In this document: positions 55,023-63,763 of the stretch, piece after piece | Layout of the letters: every line of letters starts with the position of its first letter | Numbering within the stretch: position 1 is the first letter of the stretch | Origin: Dickeya zeae NCPPB 2538 | Lineage (GTDB): Bacteria > Pseudomonadota > Gammaproteobacteria > Enterobacterales > Enterobacteriaceae | Direction: 5' to 3' | Assembly (NCBI RefSeq): GCF_000406165.1 | Contig: NZ_CM001977.1 | Coordinates: 2,116,124 to 2,180,123, forward strand | Length of the DNA stretch: 64,000 nucleotides | The notes under the pieces: generated by a model | What the model saw: the letters and a program-made list of their open reading frames with translations, nothing else | What the model was told of the DNA's origin: nothing | Databases searched by the model: none | Made by a program: the position numbers and the translations under genes

Positions 55023-55367
55023 ATGAATAAAGAACAGTTTTTTGAAAACATTGCACGGCAATATGGTGTATCACCAGACTATCCATGGAAAAACACGAAT
55101 GCCTGCGTATTTCGGCATCCGAACCGAAAATGGTTTTGTGTGCATATGACCGTGAAAAATCACCAGTTGGGGCGAACAGGTGATGCGGAAGTGGGAGTCG
55201 TTAACGTCAAAGCCAGACCAGAGACGATCGGTTCACTGCGTTCAATCAACGGTGTTTTACCGGCTTACCATATGAACAAAGAACATTGGGTAAGTATCGT
55301 CTTGCAGGAAATTGATACCGAGATACTTTGGCAACTGGTGTCTGATAGCCACCTGCTAACAGCATAA
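55023..55367 (+). CDS. MmcQ/YjbR family protein
   Basis: 114 residues. The PWKNTNACVFRHPNRKWFCVHM and GVLPAYHMNKEHWVSIVL segments are typical of the YjbR (CyaY-like fold) family, a small double-wing DNA-binding-like protein of unknown role. The end IDTEILWQLVSDSHLL is also typical. It is a single gene with a poor ribosome site. Confidence 0.9.
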   Translation: MNKEQFFENIARQYGVSPDYPWKNTNACVFRHPNRKWFCVHMTVKNHQLGRTGDAEVGVVNVKARPETIGSLRSINGVLPAYHMNKEHWVSIVLQEIDTEILWQLVSDSHLLTA

Positions 55368-55505
55368 CAGGCGCTACCCCGCAAGCCACCGGTGGGCTGT
55401 TGAAGCGTCTTTCCGACTTTTTTTCAAATTTTCAGCAATATTTCTCCCGCTCATTCGTCTACTACATCACAAGCAAGTTATCCGAGAATGTAATGAGGTA
55501 GAGAT

Positions 55506-55934
55506 ATGATGAGAAATGGTGAAATGTATCGGCACGGCAGAGGTTCTGGGTTCCATGGGCATCGGATGGCAAAACCGTTATTGATTGCTGTTGTGCTGTT
55601 TGTCGTACTGGGGCTGCTGGTGATGTCGTTATGGAATGCGTTATTACCCGCGATTATTGGGGTAAAAAGTATTGATTTCTGGCAGGCGTTGGGGCTGTTG
55701 GTACTGAGTCGCATTCTGTTTGGCGGCTTGGGATTCCGGCCTGGGATATTTGGTATGGCACGCGAGCGTCGTCGTATGCACGAGCGTTGGATGCAAATGA
55801 CACCGGAACAACGTGAAGAATTTATCCGGCAACGCCGTGACGGATTCGGCCATCGCGATCGCTGTAACTGGCATGGGCGCCGTCATGATCGCAATGCGAC
55901 CGATGCAACACCTAAAACACCGGAAGCCGAGTAA
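55506..55934 (+). CDS. Small membrane protein encoded with an ECF sigma factor
   Basis: 142 residues. An Arg/His-rich N-terminus (YRHGRGSGFHGHR) precedes a membrane helix (about 24-46), an amphipathic or second membrane segment (about 58-80) and a charged C-terminal tail with MHERWMQMTPEQREEFIRQRR and a His/Arg-rich stretch. GAGG precedes the ATG. The sigma factor gene follows after five bases, so it could act as a regulator or sensor (anti-sigma-like) for it; this is inferred from position only. No zinc-binding anti-sigma motif is visible. Confidence 0.78.
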   Translation: MMRNGEMYRHGRGSGFHGHRMAKPLLIAVVLFVVLGLLVMSLWNALLPAIIGVKSIDFWQALGLLVLSRILFGGLGFRPGIFGMARERRRMHERWMQMTPEQREEFIRQRRDGFGHRDRCNWHGRRHDRNATDATPKTPEAE

Positions 55935-55939
55935 CCGCA

Positions 55940-56500
55940 ATGAAAGCCGAAATGGCGGGAGAGTCATTGCTGATTTCAGCTATCAAAGCCTGCCGGTCGC
56001 GGTTAACCGCGTTTATCCGCGGCCGGACGGCTGTGCATGATGACGCTGACGATATCTTGCAGGAAGTGACATATCAGTTGATGACGGTGGAGCAGCCGGT
56101 GGAAAATGTTGCCGCCTGGCTGTTTCGTGCTGCACGTAACGAGATGACCGACCGGGCGCGCAAAAAACGCGAGCTGCCGTTATCCGGATATTTCACTGAT
56201 GATGAAGATGGGGATTTCCCAGAGGATGAACTGGCGGAAACGCTGTTCGGCACACCGCAAACGCCGGAAGATGAGTATCTTAAAGCGTTATTGTGGGACG
56301 AACTGGACGCAGCGTTATCTGAATTGCCATCCGCACAACGTGAGGTGTTCGACAAGACTGAGTTGCAGGGCTACAGCTATAACGAGTTGTCAGCTGAAAC
56401 CGGTGTTAGCGTTCAGGCGTTGTTATCACGTAAACACAAAGCCGTTCTCTACCTGCGTACGCGGCTACGCAGTGTTTACGATGCGCTGACAACGGAATAG
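55940..56500 (+). CDS. ECF-type RNA polymerase sigma factor
   Basis: 186 residues. Region 2 is at about 15-80 (DDILQEVTYQLMTVEQPVENVAAWLFRAARNEMTDRARKKRE) and region 4 at about 125-175 (ALSELPSAQREVFDKTELQGYSYNELSAETGVSVQALLSRKHKAV). No regions 1 or 3 exist, so it belongs to the extracytoplasmic-function group. The 40 residues between the regions are acidic. It is co-transcribed with the upstream small membrane protein. Confidence 0.93.
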   Translation: MKAEMAGESLLISAIKACRSRLTAFIRGRTAVHDDADDILQEVTYQLMTVEQPVENVAAWLFRAARNEMTDRARKKRELPLSGYFTDDEDGDFPEDELAETLFGTPQTPEDEYLKALLWDELDAALSELPSAQREVFDKTELQGYSYNELSAETGVSVQALLSRKHKAVLYLRTRLRSVYDALTTE

Positions 56501-56506
56501 TTAACC

Positions 56507-57418
56507 TCACGGCTGAAGGCCGACGGCACACAACAGTCGCGCACGTAACCAGATGTTGGCCGGGTCATGACTATTTTTCGGATGCCAGTACATGCTGATG
56601 ACAATCGGTTGTAGGGGTAGCGGTGGCTCGAAAATATCGAGTGTCTGGGCAAAACGTTGCAACATTCGTCTGGGTAACGTGCAAAGCAGATCGGTTCCAG
56701 CAACAATCGGTGGTGCCATGGCATAGCTTTGGGTGGACATCATCACGCTACGTTGGTACCCAAGACCTGCCAACGTTTGATCAACAAAACCGGTAAACGG
56801 ATCCCCTTCGGAGGAAACCACCAGATGGGGAAGGGCGCAATAACTTTTCAGGTCAAGGGGAGCAGTGCCTCGAGGATGTTCTTTACGCTGCGCGGTCGCA
56901 AACTCATCGTCAAAAAGTTTGCGTCTGATCCAGGCATCATGCGCACCGGCATTCACGCCAATATAGATGTCGATGTCACCACTTTCCAACAGCTCAGGTA
57001 AACGAGCACTTTCCGGCAGGGCGAAGCGAAGCCGGATACCCGGTGCCGCAACCCGAAATTGATTAACCAGATCTGCCCCCAGCATCAGGGCTGGATTTTC
57101 ATGCAGCGCAATCACAAACGTACGATTACTGCTTGCCGCATCAAAATTCACCGGTTCAAGCATGGTCGATATATCGCGCAGAACGCTCACAACCTGCGGT
57201 CGCAGCGATTCAGCTCGTGGGGTTGGTAAAACCCCACGTCCATGTGGGGAAGGAATAAACAGTTGATCGCCAAAGATGGCCCGCAAGCGCGACAGTCGGG
57301 CCGACATTGCTGGTTGACTGATACCCAGCCGCGCGGCGGCGTGCGTGATGTTCTGATCTTTTAGCAATGCATCTAGCGTTAGCATCAGATCAATATCCAT
57401 GTCTGAAAATGGCATCAT
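56507..57418 (-). CDS. LysR-type regulator downstream of an MBL hydrolase
   Basis: 303 residues. Its helix-turn-helix (about 20-65, NITHAAARLGISQPAMSARLSRLRAIFGDQLF) and effector domain are complete. It resembles the NodD/NahR-like group of LysR proteins (start DLMLTLDALLKDQNITHAA). It lies 12 bases after the MBL-fold gene on the same strand, so the two are probably one transcript, unlike the usual divergent LysR arrangement. Confidence 0.88.
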   Translation of the reverse strand: MMPFSDMDIDLMLTLDALLKDQNITHAAARLGISQPAMSARLSRLRAIFGDQLFIPSPHGRGVLPTPRAESLRPQVVSVLRDISTMLEPVNFDAASSNRTFVIALHENPALMLGADLVNQFRVAAPGIRLRFALPESARLPELLESGDIDIYIGVNAGAHDAWIRRKLFDDEFATAQRKEHPRGTAPLDLKSYCALPHLVVSSEGDPFTGFVDQTLAGLGYQRSVMMSTQSYAMAPPIVAGTDLLCTLPRRMLQRFAQTLDIFEPPLPLQPIVISMYWHPKNSHDPANIWLRARLLCAVGLQP

Positions 57419-57430
57419 TCTGTTATCCGT

Positions 57431-58420
57431 TTACTTTGTGATGGCAGCGGCACGATCAGTATAGGTGACAGGCACCCACGTATAGCCGCCATGTTCGTTT
57501 CGGCCAACATAACCAATACCGGGAAACGGCAAATGGGGGGCGGCAATAAGATCTTTATTTCTGGCAAAGTCTTCAAACGCATGAATGCGCACGCGAGCAG
57601 CACGATCCTGGTCTTCATCATACGCGATAGTGATATTTGGCTGTGGGAACTGCACGGCCGCGATGTGGATAAGATCGCCCACAAAGGTTATCTTTTCACC
57701 CTCGCTTGTCAGCGTATAGAACGCCGATCCTGGCGTATGCCCAGGATGCACTGTGCCCGTAATACCCGGAATTAGCTCCGTTGAGCCTGAAAACGGCACA
57801 ACTTTACCCGCATCCAAATAGGGTTTTAAGGTTTTCTCGGCGATATCAAAGTAACTTTTGTCGTAGCCTGTTTTTTTCTGATTCGCGTTATCAAAGAAAA
57901 AATCAATGTCCGGTTTTCCCACGAACACGCGTGCATTGACGAATACCCGCTGACCGTCTTTAACCATGCCACCAGCATGATCGGAGTGCGCATGAGTCAG
58001 CAAAATATCCGTAATATCCTGCGGGTGAATCCCTTGGGTTGCCAGGCTCTCAATCAGTCGACCGCCATTGCCGGGGCCAAATAGTTGGCCAGCACCGGTA
58101 TCAACTACTATTTTGCGTCCGGGCAGACTGATCAGAAATGCATTAATGGATGCTTCAACCGGGTTGGACTGAAAGTTTTTAGCCAATAACGCGTCCGTAT
58201 TCTGCGTTGTTGTACGCCGCAGCAGCCGGTGAAGATCTTGCGCGACACTGCCATCGGTAAATGATGTGACAAGAACTTTGCCAACCTGAACGCTATAGCC
58301 ACCAGCCTGCTGTTGAACAGTATGCTGAGGTACGTCAGCCGCAGTAGAGTGAAGAGCAGGGTATAACAGCAACGATCCGGTTAACAGCGTTGTTGTAGCA
58401 AGTTTTTTTGCAATAAACAT
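57431..58420 (-). CDS. Exported MBL-fold metallohydrolase
   Basis: 329 residues with a signal peptide (MFIAKKLATTTLLTGSLLLYP, cleavage near STA-ADVP). The dinuclear metal site motif is LLTHAHSDHAGGM, followed by GTVHPGHTPGSAFY and the bridging Asp in ITFVGDLIHI. Such enzymes include lactonases and related hydrolases; the fold alone does not give the substrate. AAGGAG precedes the ATG. An extracytoplasmic location suits attack on a diffusible ester or lactone. Confidence 0.88.
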   Translation of the reverse strand: MFIAKKLATTTLLTGSLLLYPALHSTAADVPQHTVQQQAGGYSVQVGKVLVTSFTDGSVAQDLHRLLRRTTTQNTDALLAKNFQSNPVEASINAFLISLPGRKIVVDTGAGQLFGPGNGGRLIESLATQGIHPQDITDILLTHAHSDHAGGMVKDGQRVFVNARVFVGKPDIDFFFDNANQKKTGYDKSYFDIAEKTLKPYLDAGKVVPFSGSTELIPGITGTVHPGHTPGSAFYTLTSEGEKITFVGDLIHIAAVQFPQPNITIAYDEDQDRAARVRIHAFEDFARNKDLIAAPHLPFPGIGYVGRNEHGGYTWVPVTYTDRAAAITK

Positions 58421-58670
58421 GGTGGGCTCCTTACGAAAAGCCTCATGTTATTCCACCAACATTTTTTGAGAATCCGCACCTGGTGGATACGACCTATCCA
58501 TGGTGTGAATAGGTCGGGGGTGGGGCCCGCGGATAAAGCCGGGAAGGCATCAGATTAATCCATGATCATGCGTTGGCTCTGGACAAACTTACCTCATCTG
58601 TTAGCGTTCAACGGAAGAGTTGCGCAAATATTTTACAGTAGAGAATATGTACGCCGGAGGGAGGAAGTGT

Positions 58671-59111
58671 ATGGCTTTAAATGACGACACTGGTCGAGGG
58701 CTATATCCTAAATCGACTTTATTCGCAGGCGTTAATGAGGTTGTCGACGTCGCGCGAGCCTATATCGAGGCGTATTGCGAGCAGGATTTCGCAACACTCC
58801 GCTCTCTGCTCAACTCCGATCACTTCCAGTTCTCGCATCAGAGTCGTGGCGCTTACGCCAGAGACGCCGATAGCTTCATCGCGATGTTGGAACAGATGGC
58901 CGTGGACATTTTCCCTGATCGTCGTTTTACGCAGATCCGCGGGATGTATGCCGTGGGTGATCTCGTGTTGATCGACACTGAATGGCGTGGCACGCCGATT
59001 GTAACCATCCCAGGGCGGTTTGAGGCTGGCGTTATACTGGCGATGGAGCTCAAATCAATGATCGTCGTGCAGGAAGGTCGAATCACCGAGATCCGTGATC
59101 ACGATTCATAG
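58671..59111 (+). CDS. SnoaL/NTF2-like protein
   Basis: 146 residues from the ATG at 58671, chosen because GGAGG lies six bases upstream; an in-frame ATG at 58620 lacks an SD. The pattern VARAYIEAYCEQDFATLRSLLNSDHFQFSHQ, followed by alternating strands and ending MIVVQEGRITEIRDHD, is that of a cone-shaped alpha+beta barrel in the SnoaL/NTF2 superfamily. Members are small enzymes or ligand binders. No function can be assigned. Confidence 0.8.
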   Translation: MALNDDTGRGLYPKSTLFAGVNEVVDVARAYIEAYCEQDFATLRSLLNSDHFQFSHQSRGAYARDADSFIAMLEQMAVDIFPDRRFTQIRGMYAVGDLVLIDTEWRGTPIVTIPGRFEAGVILAMELKSMIVVQEGRITEIRDHDS

Positions 59112-59493
59112 CTGTGCGGATTTTCTCACCCGCGTGCAAAACACCTGTGCGACGTTATCCCCATATATCTGCCAGGAAGAAGGGAAGATGAGATAAGTGT
59201 TGGTGGTGGTCTGTGCATGCTTATGAACGTAGTGTCCTTCAAACTTAATTTAACATAATATACATTATACGAACCAATGTAAGGTCAGGCGGGTTCTGGC
59301 GTTCGGGCTGGTCAATCGCGCTGACTTGAGCTATAACCCACATTTGCCAAAACCGTGATCCCTGTCTAGGCTTAATAAAGCATTCGAATCATTTCCATAA
59401 AAATAATCAGGCGAATAGCGTTATGTCGCCAATCCGCATGTCAGTTGCCTTATACCATTCCCTCATCACCCCCACATAGACACAGGAGGTAAA
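59112..59493. other. Upstream region of the glucosylglycerate operon
   Basis: 382 bases. TTAATTTAACATAATATACATTATACG at about 59240-59272 is the most promoter-like part. Glucosylglycerate is an osmolyte, so salt-induced transcription is expected, but no operator is visible. No gene is seen. Confidence 0.45.
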
Positions 59494-60327
59494 GTGCCTG
59501 AATTGACTACGAATTGGGTTATTTTTACCGATCTGGACGGTTCATTACTGGACCACTACACCTACCGTTGGGATGAAGCCAAACTCTGGCTGAACCGCTT
59601 GCAACGTCATCAGGTGCCAGTTGTCATCACCACCAGTAAAACAGCCGCGGAACTCCTGCCGCTGCAGCAGGAACTGGGGTTAAGCAGCATGCCGGCTATC
59701 GCGGAAAATGGTGCTCACATTTTGCTGCCATCATGCTGGCAAACACCGCCGCTATCCGCACGTTCAATGTATTCCTTTACCTACCCTGATCTCTGTCGGG
59801 AACTACAACGCTTACGTGAACAATTCGGCTTTCTATTCTGTGGTTTTGCGGATATGGATGATGTCACGGTGGCGGCGGAGACAGGTTTAACGCTGCCGCA
59901 GGCGGCGCTGGCCCGTCAACGCTACGCTTCCGAGCCTATATTGTGGCAAGACGATGCGACATCGCTGGAAACATTCAAGACCTGTCTGGCCCAAAAACAG
60001 CTGTGTTTAACACAAGGCGGTCGTTTTCTTCACGTAATGCCTGACGGTATCAGTAAAGGTACTGCGGTACAGCGCCTGATAAAACAAATGCAATCAGCAA
60101 GCCGAGGGCCTGTGGTCACTATCGGATTAGGTGATGGCCCCAACGATATATCGTTACTGGAAGCAACTGATTACGCCGTGATCATCAAAGGTCACCATAC
60201 CCACAACGTGACGTTGTCACAAAAAAATCATAAGGAGATCTACCGTACTCAGGCTGCCGGACCGGCTGGCTGGAATGAAGGGCTCACGTATTTTCTTAGC
60301 CGTTACGGGGCTGAACTGCTTGATTGA
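59494..60327 (+). CDS. Glucosyl-3-phosphoglycerate phosphatase (MpgP/YedP-type HAD)
   Basis: 277 residues, GTG start four bases after a perfect AGGAGGT. HAD motifs are VIFTDLDGSLLDHYTY (nucleophile Asp) and IGLGDGPNDISLLEATDYAVII; the cap domain is of the Cof/MPGP subclass. It removes phosphate from a glycosyl-3-phosphoglycerate. The downstream synthase makes the substrate, so this should be the second step in glucosylglycerate formation. E. coli YedP is the orphan homolog. Confidence 0.9.
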   Translation: MPELTTNWVIFTDLDGSLLDHYTYRWDEAKLWLNRLQRHQVPVVITTSKTAAELLPLQQELGLSSMPAIAENGAHILLPSCWQTPPLSARSMYSFTYPDLCRELQRLREQFGFLFCGFADMDDVTVAAETGLTLPQAALARQRYASEPILWQDDATSLETFKTCLAQKQLCLTQGGRFLHVMPDGISKGTAVQRLIKQMQSASRGPVVTIGLGDGPNDISLLEATDYAVIIKGHHTHNVTLSQKNHKEIYRTQAAGPAGWNEGLTYFLSRYGAELLD

Positions 60328-60346
60328 GATGGGAGGAATGGCAACC

Positions 60347-61573
60347 ATGAGTGAATTCTATCAGGATGGAATGATTACCAATTTTCATAACCTTACCCGG
60401 CGCAGCGTTGAAGAGCTGGAATACGAATTACAGGTGTTTTCCGGTCAGAGCAGCATGGGGTTGATCCTCCCTTCCCTGTATTCTGAGCTCGAAGGCCCGG
60501 CGCTGGATAAGATTGTCGATATGCTCTCTCAGGTACCTTACCTGTCAGAAATCGTCATCGGGCTGGACAGGGCCGACCGTGAGCAGTTTCTGTTTGCCCG
60601 GCAATTTTTCTCCCGCCTTCCGCAGCGGCACCGCATTTTGTGGAACGATGGCCCGCGCCTGACCCGGCTCAGTCAGGAACTGACCGACAAAGAATTAGCG
60701 CCGATGGAACAAGGCAAAGGTCGTAATGTCTGGTTTTGTGTTGGCTATACCTTAGCGTCACGGCGCACAGCCTGTATTGCATTGCATGATTGTGACATTG
60801 TCACTTACGATCGCACTATGCTGGCTCGCCTGCTCTATCCAATTGCCAACCCATATTTTCACTACGATTTCTGCAAAGGCTATTACGCACGGGTAGCGGA
60901 GGGAAAACTGAATGGCCGCGTTGGGCGTTTGCTGGTCTTCCCCTTGTTGAAATCGCTACAAAGCGTTTACGGTAATTCAGATTATCTCGAGTATATGCGC
61001 AGTTTTCGCTATCCACTATCCGGTGAATTCGCGATGCGCAGTCATGTGCTGCGGAATTTACGCATTCCGAGCGACTGGGGGCTGGAAATCGGTATGTTAT
61101 CGGAAATCCACCGGGGAACAGCGACCAGCCGTATCTGTCAGGTGGATATCGCTGACAATTACGACCACAAACATCAACCGATGTCGGAAAACGACCCCAG
61201 CTCCGGATTGCAGCGTATGGCGATGGATATCACCAAAGCGTTATACCGCAAACTGGCAATTCAGGGCGTGAATATCACAACGGATTCGTTCCGGGTGTTA
61301 CGTGCTACTTATTATCGAACCGCGCTGGATATGATCGACTCATTCGAACATGATGCCCGTATGAATGGCCTGCATTTTGATCGCCATACCGAAGAATCGG
61401 CAGTCGAACTGTTTGCTGATGTCATTACCCAATCAGGGCAGGCATACAGTGACAGTCCTGGGGACAAACCGTTTGTCCCCAGCTGGAACCGTGTTCAGTC
61501 AGCATTTCCTGATATTCTGGAGCGGCTGTACGACGCCGTTGAAGCAGATAATCAGGAAATGAGTGATGCATAG
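60347..61573 (+). CDS. gpgS: Glucosyl-3-phosphoglycerate synthase
   Basis: 408 residues from the ATG at 60347, ten bases after GGAGG; the in-frame ATG at 60338 is too close to the SD. The retaining GT-A glycosyltransferase (GT81-like) fold shows ALHDCDIVTYD, containing the metal-binding Asp motif, and LSGEFAMRSHVLRNLRIPSDWGLEIGML, the acceptor region. It joins glucose from a nucleotide sugar to 3-phosphoglycerate. Alpha-glucosylglycerate is a known osmolyte of E. chrysanthemi 3937, so the pair probably supports osmotic tolerance. Confidence 0.9.
   Translation: MSEFYQDGMITNFHNLTRRSVEELEYELQVFSGQSSMGLILPSLYSELEGPALDKIVDMLSQVPYLSEIVIGLDRADREQFLFARQFFSRLPQRHRILWNDGPRLTRLSQELTDKELAPMEQGKGRNVWFCVGYTLASRRTACIALHDCDIVTYDRTMLARLLYPIANPYFHYDFCKGYYARVAEGKLNGRVGRLLVFPLLKSLQSVYGNSDYLEYMRSFRYPLSGEFAMRSHVLRNLRIPSDWGLEIGMLSEIHRGTATSRICQVDIADNYDHKHQPMSENDPSSGLQRMAMDITKALYRKLAIQGVNITTDSFRVLRATYYRTALDMIDSFEHDARMNGLHFDRHTEESAVELFADVITQSGQAYSDSPGDKPFVPSWNRVQSAFPDILERLYDAVEADNQEMSDA
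61458..61482. repeat. 25-base palindrome inside gpgS
   Basis: CTGGGGACAAAC, C, GTTTGTCCCCAG: 12-base perfect arms around one base, within the coding sequence for the residues GDKPFVPSW. The mRNA would form a very stable hairpin about 90 bases before the stop codon. Confidence 0.85.
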
Positions 61574-61590
61574 TCTGCTGTCTTACTCCT

Positions 61591-62361
61591 TTACCCCCGA
61601 CTGGCAACAATAAAAGCCGTATCGGTGGTAAAGGAGCCATCCGGCTCAATAGCGTAATGGCGGATAACATCGGCCGACATTTGCTGCTGCAGGGCGCGGA
61701 TTGCCGTGACAAAGTGTTCAGGAGTCCGCATCCGCGTCACCCAGCTTTGGAATTCCAGGTGCAGACGCGATGTTTGCAAAGAACGTACTGTCAATCCGGC
61801 TTCGCTCAGCAGTGTCAACCATTCACCCGAGGTATAATCGCGTACATGCGATGTGTCGCGCAGCATTTCCGCCGTTTGCAGATAAACATCCAGCACCGGG
61901 TGGCCGGGTGAAATCACGTCCATGAAAATTGCTTCTCCACCCGGTTTCAGCACCCTTCTGACTTCCCGCAGCGCCTGCCCGACATCTTGCCAGTGATGGG
62001 CTGAATAACGGCTTACCACGACATCAAAACTACCATCGGCAAATGGCAATGACTCCGCTACCGCCTGCTCAGTCCTGATATTTGCCAGCCCTTTTTCCTG
62101 TGCAGCACTGGCAACGACATCCAACATCCGAGGCGACAAATCGCATGCCACCACGTTTTCGACCAGACTGGCAATGGTAAAGCTGACATGGCCGGCACCA
62201 CAGCCTAAATCCAACACACGGGTATGGTGGTTGCCCTGTAGACGCTGGGCCAACTGGGCAAGGTCTTCGCCTTGAGCGTGAACGGCGCTGTTAAGATAGG
62301 CGTTAGCCTGCTCACCAAACTGTTGTTCGACGGACTGCTGGTGACTTTTGCTGCTTTCCAT
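61591..62361 (-). CDS. Class I SAM methyltransferase (YafE/UbiE-like)
   Basis: 256 residues. Motif I VLDLGCGAGHVSF (about 50-62), acidic motif VACDLSPRML and post-motif DVVVSRYSAHHW are complete, followed by VRRVLKPGGEAIFMDV. It resembles E. coli YafE. The substrate is unknown. It is convergent with gpgS, 17 bases apart, with no separate terminator seen. Confidence 0.9.
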   Translation of the reverse strand: MESSKSHQQSVEQQFGEQANAYLNSAVHAQGEDLAQLAQRLQGNHHTRVLDLGCGAGHVSFTIASLVENVVACDLSPRMLDVVASAAQEKGLANIRTEQAVAESLPFADGSFDVVVSRYSAHHWQDVGQALREVRRVLKPGGEAIFMDVISPGHPVLDVYLQTAEMLRDTSHVRDYTSGEWLTLLSEAGLTVRSLQTSRLHLEFQSWVTRMRTPEHFVTAIRALQQQMSADVIRHYAIEPDGSFTTDTAFIVASRG

Positions 62362-62716
62362 ACCTGTTCCTTACCCGTGTTATTGATACCCAGACTCATC
62401 ATTACCTCAAAAACTACTATAGAGCCAGTCAATAATCGATAACAAACCTGTGTGGATTAGCCTGCGGCCCGGCTCGACAGAATATCTGCAACATAGTGCA
62501 ACGCGGTATCCTGAGTACGAGTGGCACCGAAAAGATCAACACTGACATAGAGATAGCCATGACGTTGAGGTATGCTGATTTTCATTATGATGTTACAGGC
62601 AAGATCTTCGTGATAACGTGGCAAGCACCGTGTTGGGTTCAAGTTGGGCTCAAACGCTGTCAAAAGCGGAAGATTGCAGCCAGGCATTGCAGTCAGAAAT
62701 AACAGAGGAAAAACGC
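62362..62716. other. Divergent region, methyltransferase / ydfG
   Basis: 355 bases between divergent genes. Frames at 62457-62687 (-) and 62496-62702 (+) overlap one another and have no ribosome sites. I see only probable promoter sequence. Confidence 0.45.
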
Positions 62717-63466
62717 ATGATTATTTTGGTTACCGGTGCAACGGCGGGCTTTGGTGAGGCAATTACCCGGCGTTTTATCAAAGAAGGCCATCAGGTTATC
62801 GCCACAGGGCGCCGCCAGGAACGTCTTGATGCGCTGAAAGCTGAATATGGCGATGCGCTTTTCACGCTTCGTCTTGATGTTCGCGATCGACAAGCCATTG
62901 AGCAGGCTATCGCTACGTTACCTGCCGAATGGCGCAATATTGATGTGCTGGTCAACAATGCCGGTCTGGCTTTGGGGTTAGAGCCTGCGCATAAAGCCAA
63001 CGTAGATGACTGGGAAACCATGATCGATACCAATAACAAAGGGTTGGTCTTTATGACCCATGCGCTATTGCCGGAAATGGTGAAACGTAATGTAGGCCAT
63101 ATCATTAATATCGGCTCGACTGCGGGCAACTGGCCTTATCTTGGTGGGAATGTCTACGGTGCCAGCAAGGCATTCGTGCGTCAGTTCAGCTTGGGATTGC
63201 GGGCTGACCTGTCCGGCACTCGTGTGCGAGTGACCAATATTGAACCCGGTCTGGTTGGCGGCACAGAATTCTCCGCCGTACGCTTTAAAGGCGATGAAGC
63301 CAAGGTCAGCCAGACATATGACAAATCCAACCCACTGACGCCGGAAGATGTGACTGAAGCGGTGTTCTGGGTGGCGACATTACCTGCTCATGTCAATATC
63401 AACACGCTGGAAATGATGCCGGTCAGCCAGACATACGGTGGCTTGAAGGTTACCCGCGACGAGTAA
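62717..63466 (+). CDS. ydfG: 3-hydroxy acid / malonic semialdehyde dehydrogenase YdfG
   Basis: 249 residues from the ATG at 62717, preceded by AGAGGA; the open frame upstream is not used. The short-chain dehydrogenase motifs are VTGATAGFGEAI (NADP-binding), NNAGLALGLEPA and the catalytic YGASK. It is highly similar to E. coli YdfG, which reduces malonic semialdehyde and oxidises L-allo-threonine and L-serine with NADP. It is monocistronic. Confidence 0.96.
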   Translation: MIILVTGATAGFGEAITRRFIKEGHQVIATGRRQERLDALKAEYGDALFTLRLDVRDRQAIEQAIATLPAEWRNIDVLVNNAGLALGLEPAHKANVDDWETMIDTNNKGLVFMTHALLPEMVKRNVGHIINIGSTAGNWPYLGGNVYGASKAFVRQFSLGLRADLSGTRVRVTNIEPGLVGGTEFSAVRFKGDEAKVSQTYDKSNPLTPEDVTEAVFWVATLPAHVNINTLEMMPVSQTYGGLKVTRDE

Positions 63467-63763
63467 TTCATACCGGTAGTACCAGATAAAGTAATACCAC
63501 ATCAATAGGCTTTCGGTGTGATGCGCCAACGCCTGATGTGAACATTCAGGGACGAACGCGGAGCGGTGTATCTGCCATGCCATTCAGGCGCAGTGATACC
63601 GACTCCGCCCAGACTATACTGCAGTGAAAGCAGCGACGTACCCTGAATCTGTTAGTTCAGTTATAGTTTGTTGATGGTAGCGGATGCTATAGTCACCATG
63701 ACGCTATCTTTGGTTATGACAACCTTGCTTTCGTATTTACAGAAACTCCTGTCTGGGTGAAAC

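Noticed and set aside
61591..62361. Considered as TehB, the methyltransferase partner of TehA
   Set aside because: It lies 9 kb from tehA and its motifs are of the YafE/UbiE type, so the link is not supported.
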